This document shows positions 24,951-32,472 of a DNA stretch of 64,000 bases, piece after piece. The notes under the pieces are model-generated. The model had not been told where the DNA came from and searched no databases. It saw nothing but the letters and a program-made list of their open reading frames with translations. Source of the DNA: WVZH01 sp034430895 (GTDB lineage: Bacteria; Chloroflexota; Anaerolineae; Anaerolineales; E44-bin32). Both the position numbers and the translations under genes were made by a program. Positions within the stretch are counted from its first letter, which is position 1, and the number at the start of each line of letters is the position of its first letter. The stretch is from assembly GCA_034430895.1 (NCBI GenBank), contig DAOUDW010000090.1, positions 1-64,000 on the forward strand. Reading direction: 5' to 3'.

Positions 24951-25748
24951 TCAGGTTAACTCTACTGCATCGCGTAAATGGCGAACGAGACTGGCGGTGG
25001 CTTCCACCGCCTCCCTGGGCTCCTTGGCGGCATCGATTATGGCGGAGCCAACGATCACACCGTCAACCAATGCCCCTACGGTACGGGCTTGCTCGGGAGT
25101 CGAGATGCCAAAACCAAGTGCCAGAGGTGTAGTTGTATATTGTCGCACACGTTGGATAAACGCCTCCAAATTCTCTGGTAGGGAATCGCGTGCGCCCGTA
25201 GTTCCTGTCAGAGATACCAGGTAGACAAATCCCTTCGAGCGCGCGGTTGCTTCTTTAATCCGAGCTTCGGTTGAAGTCGGCGCCAGCATGTGCACGTAAG
25301 CAAGGCCGTGTTTTTCCGCCAGGGTTTCGATTTCCAGTGCCTCTTCGGCCGGCAAGTCCGGAATGATGAGACCGTCTACACCGGCATCTTTCGCTTGTTC
25401 CACGAAGCGATCGACGCCAAAGGCGAGGATGGGGTTCATATACCCCATGAAGAGGATCGGTTGATCGACTCCGCGTTTTCGTAATTCTAAACCAAGACGG
25501 AGACATTCGGCTACACTAATTTGATGTTGAAGAGCAACCTGGGTGGAGTATTGTATCGAAGGTCCGTCCGCCAGCGGGTCGGAAAAAGGGATGCCAAGTT
25601 CGAGCAAATCCGCTCCGGCACCTGCGATGGCTTCGATGATGTCCAACGACAGCGATGGATTGGGATAGCCGAGCGTGAAATACGGCATCAGGCATGCACG
25701 TGGTTGGGCATTGGCAAATGCTGCTGCGATGTTATCCATACCATTCAT
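24951..25748 (-). CDS. trpA: Tryptophan synthase alpha subunit
   Basis: 265 residues, TIM barrel. It cleaves indole-3-glycerol phosphate to indole, which is channelled to TrpB. The catalytic Glu is in LLELGIPFSDPLADGPSIQ. Asp lies in GLIIPDLPAEEA, and GTTGARDSLP and GFGISTPEQ bind phosphate. The start is uncertain between 25748 and the ATG three codons later. It lies 23 nt downstream of trpB. Confidence 0.96.
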   Translation of the reverse strand: MNGMDNIAAAFANAQPRACLMPYFTLGYPNPSLSLDIIEAIAGAGADLLELGIPFSDPLADGPSIQYSTQVALQHQISVAECLRLGLELRKRGVDQPILFMGYMNPILAFGVDRFVEQAKDAGVDGLIIPDLPAEEALEIETLAEKHGLAYVHMLAPTSTEARIKEATARSKGFVYLVSLTGTTGARDSLPENLEAFIQRVRQYTTTPLALGFGISTPEQARTVGALVDGVIVGSAIIDAAKEPREAVEATASLVRHLRDAVELT

Positions 25749-25771
25749 AACACTTATATCACAAAGAGGTT

Positions 25772-26968
25772 TTATATTGCCTTTGAAACAGTGTCTAAAT
25801 CCTTGTCCCCACGCCCCGATAAATTGATTAGCATGATTTCATCCGACGACATTTTCGGCGCACGTTGGATGGCTTCCGCCACGGCGTGGGCCGATTCGAG
25901 CGCCGGCAGGATACCTTCGAGACGACCGAGAAGCTGGAACGCCTCGAGCGCTTGATCGTCTGTAGCGTAGGTGTATGCTGCGCGACCGATGTCTCGTAAA
26001 TGGGCGTGCTCGGGACCAACTGCAGGGTAGTCCAAACCGGCTGAGATAGAGTGGGTTTGGGCGATTTGGCCGTCTTCATTCTGCAGGACGTACGAGTAAG
26101 TGCCGTGCAGTACCCCAGGCCGGCCGATACGTGAATCGTTGAAGCGGCTGGCGTGAAGTCCAGTTTCGATGCCTTCGCCACCAGCTTCGACTCCGATCAA
26201 CTCGACGTTGTCATCCTCGAGAAAGGCATAAAAGAGACCGATGGCGTTCGAACCACCGCCCACGCAAGCCACGCAAACGTCCGGCAGTGAACCGACTTGC
26301 TCGAGCATCTGGGCCTTGGCCTCTATCCCGATTACTGTCTGGAAATCGCGCACGATTGTGGGATAGGGATGCGGTCCCAAAGCCGAACCGAGCAAGTAAT
26401 ACGTGTCGCCGACGTTGGTAACCCAATAGCGGATGGCTTCGTTGATGGCGTCTTTCAATGTCCGGCTTCCGGACGTCACGGGACGCACGTCTGCGCCAAG
26501 CAGACGCATGCGCAGTACATTCATGTGCTGACGTTCGATGTCGACAGTGCCCATGTAAACGATGCATTCCAAGCCCAACAGGGCGGCAACCGTCGCGCTG
26601 GCGACCCCGTGCTGTCCGGCGCCGGTCTCGGCGACGATGCGCGATTTACCCATGGCTTTGGCCAGCAAGCCCTGACCCAGCGCGTTATTGATCTTATGCG
26701 CACCCGTGTGGGCAAGGTCCTCGCGTTTCAAGTAGATAGTAGCGCCACCGAGATGTTCGCTCAGACGTTTGGCATGAGTCAACGGCGTCGGGCGTCCGGC
26801 GTAGGTTTTCAGCAGAGTGTCGAGTTCACGCTTGAATGGTTCGTCCACGCACAGGCGTTGATAGGCGCGCTCCAGTTCCTCCAGCGCGGGCATCAAGGTT
26901 TCCGGGACAAATTGTCCGCCGTAAGGGCCGAACTTGGCGGCATATGGTGTTGCTGTGCCATTCAGCAT
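25772..26968 (-). CDS. trpB: Tryptophan synthase beta subunit
   Basis: 398 residues. This PLP enzyme condenses indole with serine. The Schiff-base lysine is in HTGAHKINNALGQ, the GAGQHGVA loop binds substrate carboxylate, and CVGGGSNAIG holds the cofactor phosphate. The length fits TrpB1. Its start overlaps the trpF stop by 7 nt. Serine comes from serB-serA at the end of the same unit. Confidence 0.97.
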   Translation of the reverse strand: MLNGTATPYAAKFGPYGGQFVPETLMPALEELERAYQRLCVDEPFKRELDTLLKTYAGRPTPLTHAKRLSEHLGGATIYLKREDLAHTGAHKINNALGQGLLAKAMGKSRIVAETGAGQHGVASATVAALLGLECIVYMGTVDIERQHMNVLRMRLLGADVRPVTSGSRTLKDAINEAIRYWVTNVGDTYYLLGSALGPHPYPTIVRDFQTVIGIEAKAQMLEQVGSLPDVCVACVGGGSNAIGLFYAFLEDDNVELIGVEAGGEGIETGLHASRFNDSRIGRPGVLHGTYSYVLQNEDGQIAQTHSISAGLDYPAVGPEHAHLRDIGRAAYTYATDDQALEAFQLLGRLEGILPALESAHAVAEAIQRAPKMSSDEIMLINLSGRGDKDLDTVSKAI

Positions 26969-27618
26969 GGTTTTTTCTCCGTTTCTTGCCTGCGTATGGT
27001 TTGGATGAATGCTTTCATTTTATTAACATCTTTCTTGCCGGGTGTACTTTCCACACCGGAGGCCACGTCTACGCCCCAGGGTTGGACCTGTTCGATCGCA
27101 GCAAGAACGTTCTGTGGTGTGAGCCCGCCGGCGAGCAGCAGCGGCACCGACCGGGCCAGCTCCGCAGCGACTCCCCAATCTGCGACCTCGCCCGTACCAC
27201 CGTAACTTCCCAGTTTATAAGCGTCTAGCAGCAAGGCCGGGTGGGATGTACCCAGTCCGGCGAATTGACGCCACTGCATTCTGGCTTCATCTTCCGATTT
27301 CGGCCGGATAGCTTTGTACGCCCGAGATGCAAGTGCCTCCACCTCGGACGGCGCTTCGTCGCCATGCAGCTGGGCTAACTGCAGATCACAGGCCGCAAGT
27401 GTATCCTCGATCGTCTCGATAGATTTATTTACAAACACGCCTACAAGGACGACATCCGTGTTTCTGCGGCGAATTTTGGCGACGATCTCGGCACAGTCTT
27501 CGATGGTGATCGAACGCGGGCTGGGGGGATAGAAGTTGAAACCCAGCATATCCGCACCAGCTTCGACGGCAGCCAGGGTATCTTCGTAGTTCGTTAGCCC
27601 GCAAATCTTGATCTTCAA
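26962..27618 (-). CDS. trpF: Phosphoribosylanthranilate isomerase
   Basis: 218 residues from a TTG at 27618, chosen because AGGAGG lies 8 nt upstream and the conserved start LKIKICGLTNYEDTLAA begins there; longer in-frame extensions overlap trpC and lack homology. It catalyses the Amadori rearrangement in the tryptophan pathway. The general base Cys is in KICGLT and the acid Asp in LLLDAYKLGSYGGTG. GLTPQNV and GVDVASGVE bind phosphate. Confidence 0.95.
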   Translation of the reverse strand: MKIKICGLTNYEDTLAAVEAGADMLGFNFYPPSPRSITIEDCAEIVAKIRRRNTDVVLVGVFVNKSIETIEDTLAACDLQLAQLHGDEAPSEVEALASRAYKAIRPKSEDEARMQWRQFAGLGTSHPALLLDAYKLGSYGGTGEVADWGVAAELARSVPLLLAGGLTPQNVLAAIEQVQPWGVDVASGVESTPGKKDVNKMKAFIQTIRRQETEKKPC

Positions 27619-27622
27619 TTGC

Positions 27623-28408
27623 CTAGCCTCCTGCAAGCATACGGACTTGTGCGCCGATATCGTCTGCACGCACAAGGGATTCACCCACCAGAATGGCATT
27701 CGCCCCGGCTGAAGCAACCCTGGCCACATCTTCAGGGGTATGGATTCCGCTTTCGGCAACGACGCATATCTCTTCCGGGATCAGCGCCCGAAGTCGAACG
27801 GTTGTCTCCAGGTTGATCGTGAAGTCGTGCAGATCCCGGTTGTTAATCCCGACAAGTTCTGGGGATATATCCAGCGCTCGTTGGAGTTCTTCTTCGTTGT
27901 GGACCTCGACCAGCGCAGCCATACCGCATTGGTGTATGAGTTTATATAAACTGGAGAGTGTGTCTTGAGACAGCGCAGCGACGATCAACAGCACCGCAGC
28001 GGTGCCGGCTCCTCTTGCTTCGTAGACTTGATAGGGATCGCAGATGAAGTCTTTTCGCAGTAGGGGGATGTTTTCGATTTGTTCGGCGATGGATCGTAAA
28101 TCGTCTAACTGTCCCTGAAAGTATCGCTGGTCTGTGAGTACACTGATCGCCGCGGCGCCGTTCTCGCTGTAGATCTCTGCAATCTGACGTGGATCGAGGT
28201 CGGCGCGGAGTACACCTCGTGAGGGCGAGGCGCGTTTCACCTCCGCGATCAGCGCTGGCTTTACCATTGCAGAGCGTAAGGCGCCGATGAAATCCGGCGC
28301 TGGAGGACGGCTTTCAGCTTCCTGGCGGATTTCTTCCAGGGGCAGGATCGTTTTCTTTTCCTTGATTTCATGGCGCTTATGCGCCATGATCTCTTCCAGC
28401 ACGCTCAC
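27623..28408 (-). CDS. trpC: Indole-3-glycerol phosphate synthase
   Basis: 261 residues. It converts carboxyphenylaminodeoxyribulose phosphate to indoleglycerol phosphate. MSVLEEIMAHKRHEI is the typical N-terminal helix. IAEVKRASPSRG carries the catalytic Lys and LLRKDFICDPYQV the second Lys. VGINNRDLHDF and VAESGIHTPEDV follow with their Asn and Glu/Ser residues. It is separated by 4 nt from trpF. Confidence 0.96.
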   Translation of the reverse strand: MSVLEEIMAHKRHEIKEKKTILPLEEIRQEAESRPPAPDFIGALRSAMVKPALIAEVKRASPSRGVLRADLDPRQIAEIYSENGAAAISVLTDQRYFQGQLDDLRSIAEQIENIPLLRKDFICDPYQVYEARGAGTAAVLLIVAALSQDTLSSLYKLIHQCGMAALVEVHNEEELQRALDISPELVGINNRDLHDFTINLETTVRLRALIPEEICVVAESGIHTPEDVARVASAGANAILVGESLVRADDIGAQVRMLAGG

Positions 28409-28420
28409 GTATACGACTCC

Positions 28421-29446
28421 TTATTGCTTCGCCATTTTCTGACTGAATTCGATAAACTGATCCAATTTTTCTAGTGCTCTCCCATCATCCAGGGATTGGC
28501 GTGCCTCCTCTATTCCAGTCGCAACATCTCCGTTTTCGACCGCCAGGGCGGCACCAGCATTCAATAGGAGTACGTCGCGTTTGGGTCCCTTGTCTTCTCC
28601 TCGCAATAATTCGCGGAAGATCTTTGCGTTTTCTGGGGGATCGCCACCGCGCAGTGACTTAAGATCGGAGCGTGGCAATCCCAGGGTTTCGGGGTCCAGA
28701 TTGTACGTACGCACTTCGCCTTTGCTCAGGTGGCTGATTCGATTCGGACCGCTGGTGGCCAATTCGTCGATTCCGCCATGTCCGTTCAACACCATGGCAG
28801 CTTTTCCGCCCAGGGCGGAGAGAACATTGGCAATTGGCTCAGTCAGCTCGGGGTCGTAAACGCCAAGGAGCATGTGGCTGGCGTCTGCCGGGTTGGTGAG
28901 TGGCCCGAGTATATTGAAGATCGAGCGCTGGCCCAGTTCGCGGCGGGGGCCGATGGCGTGCTTCATTGCCGGGTGGAAGCGAGGCGCGAACATAAAGCCG
29001 ATGCCGACTTCTTGGATGCATTCGGCTACCGCCTGCGGTTCCAGATCTACTTGTACGCCCAGTTCAACGAGTACATCGGCACTCCCACAGAGGGAGGATG
29101 CAGCCCGATTGCCGTGTTTGGCTACTTTGCGTCCTGTACCGGCGATAATGAAAGCCCCGGCGGTGGAGATGTTAAAAGTGTGGGCGCCGTCGCCTCCGGT
29201 TCCGACGATGTCGAAAATCGGTTCTTCTCCGTTTTCAAGGTTTACTTTACTGGCGTGCTCTCGCATGGCGCGGGCGCTGCCAGTGATCTCGTCGACACAT
29301 TCCCCTTTCATGTGCAGCGCCATGAGGTATCCGCCGATCTGTGCGTCGGTGGCTTCGCCGCGCATGATGATCCCCATGGCCTCTTCCGCTTCTTCAGGGG
29401 ACAGATCTTGACGATCCAATACTTTGGCGAGATATGTTTTTAACAT
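28421..29446 (-). CDS. trpD: Anthranilate phosphoribosyltransferase
   Basis: 341 residues from the ATG at 29446, with AGGAGA 6-7 nt upstream. It transfers phosphoribosyl to anthranilate. The PRPP loop is GTGGDGAHTFNIST, followed by KHGNRAASSLCGSADVLVELG and the metal motif DEL (GGIDELATSG). It lies 19 nt after trpG. It is not fused to trpG, unlike in enterobacteria. Confidence 0.96.
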   Translation of the reverse strand: MLKTYLAKVLDRQDLSPEEAEEAMGIIMRGEATDAQIGGYLMALHMKGECVDEITGSARAMREHASKVNLENGEEPIFDIVGTGGDGAHTFNISTAGAFIIAGTGRKVAKHGNRAASSLCGSADVLVELGVQVDLEPQAVAECIQEVGIGFMFAPRFHPAMKHAIGPRRELGQRSIFNILGPLTNPADASHMLLGVYDPELTEPIANVLSALGGKAAMVLNGHGGIDELATSGPNRISHLSKGEVRTYNLDPETLGLPRSDLKSLRGGDPPENAKIFRELLRGEDKGPKRDVLLLNAGAALAVENGDVATGIEEARQSLDDGRALEKLDQFIEFSQKMAKQ

Positions 29447-29465
29447 GTCCTTCTCTCCTTTTAAC

Positions 29466-30080
29466 CTATTCTTCCCTGGCCGCGGCAAGCTGCTTTTCTA
29501 CTTTCTGTGTACCGTTTTGGCTGAGGGAAAGGAAATTTCGCAGGATTTGCATTCCGTGTTGGGTGAGAAATGATTCGGGGTGGAACTGCACACCGTGAAT
29601 CGGGTATTCACGATGACGCACGCCCATGATCTCATCCACATCCGTACGCGCAGTGATCTCCAAGCACTGGGGAACAGGTCTGTTGATGATCAAGGAATGA
29701 TAGCGCGTGGCTTCGAAGGGATTGGGGATCTCGGCGAACAATCCATCGCCCTGGTGGTGAATCTCGGATGTCTTCCCGTGCATCAGTCGTGGAGCGCGCA
29801 CGATCTCACCGCCGAACACATGGCCGATACATTGATGACCGAGACATACGCCCAAGATCGGAGTCGTCGAGCCCATTATTTCGATGAGGCGATTGGAAAT
29901 ACCAGCATCCAGCGGCGTACCGGGACCGGGTGAGATTACGATGTGGCTGGGTTGTGTGGCTTCGATGTGATCAACCGTGACCTTATCGTTGCGGAATACT
30001 TCGATCTCGCCCCCGAGTTCCCCGAAGTATTGGACCAGGTTGTAGGTGAAAGAATCGTAATTATCAATCACAACAATCAT
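29466..30080 (-). CDS. trpG: Anthranilate synthase, glutaminase subunit
   Basis: 204 residues. It is a class I glutamine amidotransferase supplying ammonia to TrpE. The nucleophile Cys is in LGVCLGHQCIGHVFGG, with the His-Glu pair in VQFHPESFLT. The start overlaps the trpE stop (TAATG). In some bacteria the same subunit also serves aminodeoxychorismate synthase (pabA); no pabB is visible here. Confidence 0.95.
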   Translation of the reverse strand: MIVVIDNYDSFTYNLVQYFGELGGEIEVFRNDKVTVDHIEATQPSHIVISPGPGTPLDAGISNRLIEIMGSTTPILGVCLGHQCIGHVFGGEIVRAPRLMHGKTSEIHHQGDGLFAEIPNPFEATRYHSLIINRPVPQCLEITARTDVDEIMGVRHREYPIHGVQFHPESFLTQHGMQILRNFLSLSQNGTQKVEKQLAAAREE

Positions 30081-31576
30081 TAAATCTGTCCTTTCTCTGC
30101 CATTTCCAATGCGACGGCGAGGGCGCTGGCCTTGTCGATGGTCTCCTGTAGCTCGCGTTCCGGAACTGAATCTGCCACGAGACCCGCTCCTGCCTGGATG
30201 TGTACCTCGTCGCCTTGCATTACGAGTGTGCGGATGGCGATGCAGGAGTCCAGCGATCCATCGTAGGAGAAATATCCAATAGCTCCAGCGTAGGGGCCTC
30301 GCGCTTCGCCCTCCAGCTCTGCGATGATCTCCATGGCGCGGATTTTTGGCGCGCCGCTGACGGTGCCGGCGGGGAAGGTGGCAGCCATTAAATCGAAAGC
30401 GTCGTATCCTGGTTTCAGGTTTCCCTGCACCTGGGAGACGATGTGCATCACGTGCGAGTAGCGTTCGACGACCATTTTGATCGGGACGTGTACCGAGCCG
30501 TAGTCACACACTCGACCGAGATCGTTGCGGGCCAGGTCTACGAGCATCACATGCTCGGCACGTTCTTTTGGATCGGCCAGTAATTCTTGCTCGAGACGTT
30601 TGTCTTCATCTTCGGTATCTCCACGAGGACGCGTTCCCGCCAGCGGACGAATTGTAGCTTCATCACCATCCAGGCGAACATGCATCTCGGGAGATGCACC
30701 GATAATGTGCAAGGGAGGATCGCCAGCGAAATCGGCGAAATTGAAGAAGAACATGTATGGCGAGGGATTCAACGCCCGTAATGCCCGATACACAGAAAAG
30801 GCATCGGCAGTCGTTCGGCGGGAGAAGCGCTGCGAGACGACGACCTGGAAAATATCGCCAGCCGCGATGTATTCTTTGGCCTGCTCGACGGCCTTGCAGT
30901 ATCGCTCGGGCGACATGTTCGATACCAATTCCTGGGGTTCACTCGATTCAGCAGAAGGACTTTGCGGTTGTAGTGGGCTGGCAAGCTGTTCCTGCAGACG
31001 ATCGAGGCGTTCGTTGGCTTCCTGCAGGGCAAATTGTTCGTCGGCATCTGTTTCAGCATAGGTCAGCATCACCAGACGCCCGAAAGCATGATCGAAGGCA
31101 ATGACGGTATTGGCCTGCAGGAAAACAGCATCTGGCAGGTCACCCACAGGGAGTGATTCCAGGATAGGCTCGAAGTAACGCATCATCTCGTATCCCAGAT
31201 AGCCGACAAGGCCGCCCACGAAGCGCGGCAGGCCGTCAGGGAGTTCCGGACGATACTGCCGGATCTTCGATCGCAGTGCATCTACCGGATTGATGTCGAT
31301 GGGAAGTATGGTTTCGGACACTCCATCGGTGCTGTGATGTTCCAGCGTTTGACCGCGCAGCACGTAGGCTTCGGAAAGCCCGGCGCCGATGAAGGAATAG
31401 CGCGCCACCTGTTCGCCGCCTGTAACTGACTCAAGCAGAAACCCCGGACCCAGCAGGGAGAGTTTCAGGTACACGGACACTGGCGTTTCCAGATCAGCTG
31501 GAAGCTCCCGCACCACGGGTACGAGATTGGTGGGGCGGCTTTCATCGGCATGGTTTCGAGTCGTCGTTTTTTCCAT
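30080..31576 (-). CDS. trpE: Anthranilate synthase component I
   Basis: 498 residues from the ATG at 31576 (a GTG three codons earlier is possible). It makes anthranilate from chorismate. The N-terminal region carries FLLESV, matching the LLES tryptophan-binding site of feedback-sensitive TrpE. The catalytic half has PLAGTRPRG, RAEHVMLVDLARNDLGRV and GTVSGAPKIRAMEII. It is the first gene of the trp operon, behind a T-box leader, so it is probably controlled both by charged tRNA-Trp and by feedback. Confidence 0.96.
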   Translation of the reverse strand: MEKTTTRNHADESRPTNLVPVVRELPADLETPVSVYLKLSLLGPGFLLESVTGGEQVARYSFIGAGLSEAYVLRGQTLEHHSTDGVSETILPIDINPVDALRSKIRQYRPELPDGLPRFVGGLVGYLGYEMMRYFEPILESLPVGDLPDAVFLQANTVIAFDHAFGRLVMLTYAETDADEQFALQEANERLDRLQEQLASPLQPQSPSAESSEPQELVSNMSPERYCKAVEQAKEYIAAGDIFQVVVSQRFSRRTTADAFSVYRALRALNPSPYMFFFNFADFAGDPPLHIIGASPEMHVRLDGDEATIRPLAGTRPRGDTEDEDKRLEQELLADPKERAEHVMLVDLARNDLGRVCDYGSVHVPIKMVVERYSHVMHIVSQVQGNLKPGYDAFDLMAATFPAGTVSGAPKIRAMEIIAELEGEARGPYAGAIGYFSYDGSLDSCIAIRTLVMQGDEVHIQAGAGLVADSVPERELQETIDKASALAVALEMAEKGQI

Positions 31577-31603
31577 CCGCTTCACTTCACTCTCGAATAA
31601 ATA

Positions 31604-31942
31604 AACCCTCTCTCATCGTTGGGGACGAGAGAGGGTTCCCGTGGTGCCACCCCAGTTAGACTCGATGCTCCTATGAAAAAACCCGTCGTGATGACGACGG
31701 GTGGGAACATGCCAGCCTCACTTATTCCGGTACGGCGATGGATCTTCGTTGATCGCTTATACCTTCTGCCTTGATAACGGTGGCTTTCCGGCGCGGACTA
31801 CTCGGTTTCAACCTTTCGGCCGGCAGCTCTGGGGCCCATTCTCCACTGGCGTTTGGGCGGGATTCTCATCCAACTCCCGCTTTCTGTGCCTTCGTTTCAG
31901 CGGATACTCTTCCCCTTCATCGCTTTTATTGAATATTCTGTT
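31604..31942 (-). promoter_or_regulatory. T-box riboswitch, tryptophan
   Basis: The minus strand carries the T-box sequence, core GGGGTGGCACCACGGG (within 31657-31636), that pairs with uncharged tRNA ends. A terminator follows: AACCCTCTCTC (31637-31627) with GAGAGAGGGTT (31614-31604), then TTTATTT. A stem-III-like hairpin ACCCGTCGT/ACGACGGGT lies at 31702-31681. Upstream is a long stem-I region. A TGG triplet in GAGAATGGGCC (31838-31836) is the likely Trp specifier, though I did not fold the stem fully. Confidence 0.9.
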
Positions 31943-31948
31943 GAGCCT

Positions 31949-31977
31949 TTTATATCAAAATCCTGGTTGAGTGTCAA
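31949..31977 (-). promoter_or_regulatory. trp operon promoter
   Basis: TTGACA (31977-31972), a 17-nt spacer and TATAAA (31954-31949) on the minus strand, just upstream of the T-box leader. Confidence 0.8.
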
Positions 31978-32017
31978 GAATGAATGTCGGATTGTGATTT
32001 GAAATTCAACTTGGGTC

Positions 32018-32046
32018 TTGACAGCGAGGTTCTTTTTTGCTAATCT
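32018..32046 (+). promoter_or_regulatory. Promoter of pckA leader unit
   Basis: TTGACA (32018-32023), a 17-nt spacer and TAATCT (32041-32046). An ATG follows 10 nt after the -10, the same geometry as the lysW promoter. It lies close to the divergent trp promoter. Confidence 0.75.
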
Positions 32047-32056
32047 CAACCCAATC

Positions 32057-32134
32057 ATGAGTATAAAAGTTGTAGGTCTTTCCATTCGTTATGCTCGTAA
32101 GCCATTGCCAACTTGGAGGGGGAAGTCTGGCTAG
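32057..32134 (+). CDS. Leader peptide 1 upstream of pckA
   Basis: 25 codons starting MSIKVVGLSIRYARKP and ending TWRGKSG. The architecture matches lysine leader peptide 1: same promoter type, near-leaderless ATG-AG start, the same final codons TCT-GGC-TAG, and GTCTGGC (32125-32131) able to pair with GCCAGAC (32168-32174) in the next terminator. The sensed amino acid is unclear; there are two CGT Arg codons, two AAG/AAA-type Lys codons near the middle and end, and one Trp. Confidence 0.6.
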   Translation: MSIKVVGLSIRYARKPLPTWRGKSG

Positions 32135-32163
32135 TTGCTTGCGTGTATTGAAACACAATACCA

Positions 32164-32190
32164 ACCCGCCAGACATATTGGCGGGTTTTT
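32164..32190 (+). terminator. First terminator of pckA leader
   Basis: ACCCGCC (32164-32170) pairs with GGCGGGT (32180-32186), followed by TTTT and CTTTTT. A smaller hairpin GTATTG/CAATAC lies just upstream, at about 32144-32160. Confidence 0.8.
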
Positions 32191-32206
32191 CTTTTTGAGG
32201 GATGTA

Positions 32207-32290
32207 ATGCGGAATCTTGAACGTGGGATTTGTAAGCTGGGTGCCAAGGAGCCAGATCGAGAGTTTGGATGGTCGTGGATTCCCCTTTGA
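32207..32290 (+). CDS. Leader peptide 2 upstream of pckA
   Basis: 27 codons starting MRNLERGICKLGAKEPD and ending FGWSWIPL. GAGGG lies 6 nt upstream of the ATG. Two Trp codons (TGG-TCG-TGG) lie five codons before the stop. It is followed at 13 nt by a strong terminator. The last codons and following bases (CCTTT ... TCGG) could pair with CCGAG ... AAAGG in the terminator loop. Trp sensing is possible but odd for pckA. Confidence 0.5.
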   Translation: MRNLERGICKLGAKEPDREFGWSWIPL

Positions 32291-32302
32291 TCGGGAGTAT
32301 CG

Positions 32303-32337
32303 TCGGCGGTCCGAGTAAAAAGGAGACCGCCGATTTT
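32303..32337 (+). terminator. Second terminator of pckA leader
   Basis: TCGGCGGTC (32303-32311) pairs perfectly with GACCGCCGA (32325-32333), followed by TTTTC. It lies 135 nt before pckA. Confidence 0.75.
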
Positions 32338-32472
32338 CATAACGCGAAAGGGTAGCCGTGTGACGATGGGTCGGATAGGTCATTGGAGGAAATAAGTTAC
32401 ACGGAAAAACCAATACAGGCTCAACGGACAGGACATGGATAATAACATCAAAACAGGCCAGGGGATGGGACG

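Noticed and set aside
26297..29443. Plus-strand frames opposite trpB, trpF and trpD
   Set aside because: Antisense to conserved trp genes; no protein-like features.
31701..31970. 89-codon frame on the plus strand
   Set aside because: It lies opposite the trp T-box leader and promoter. Its openness reflects the structured RNA, not coding.
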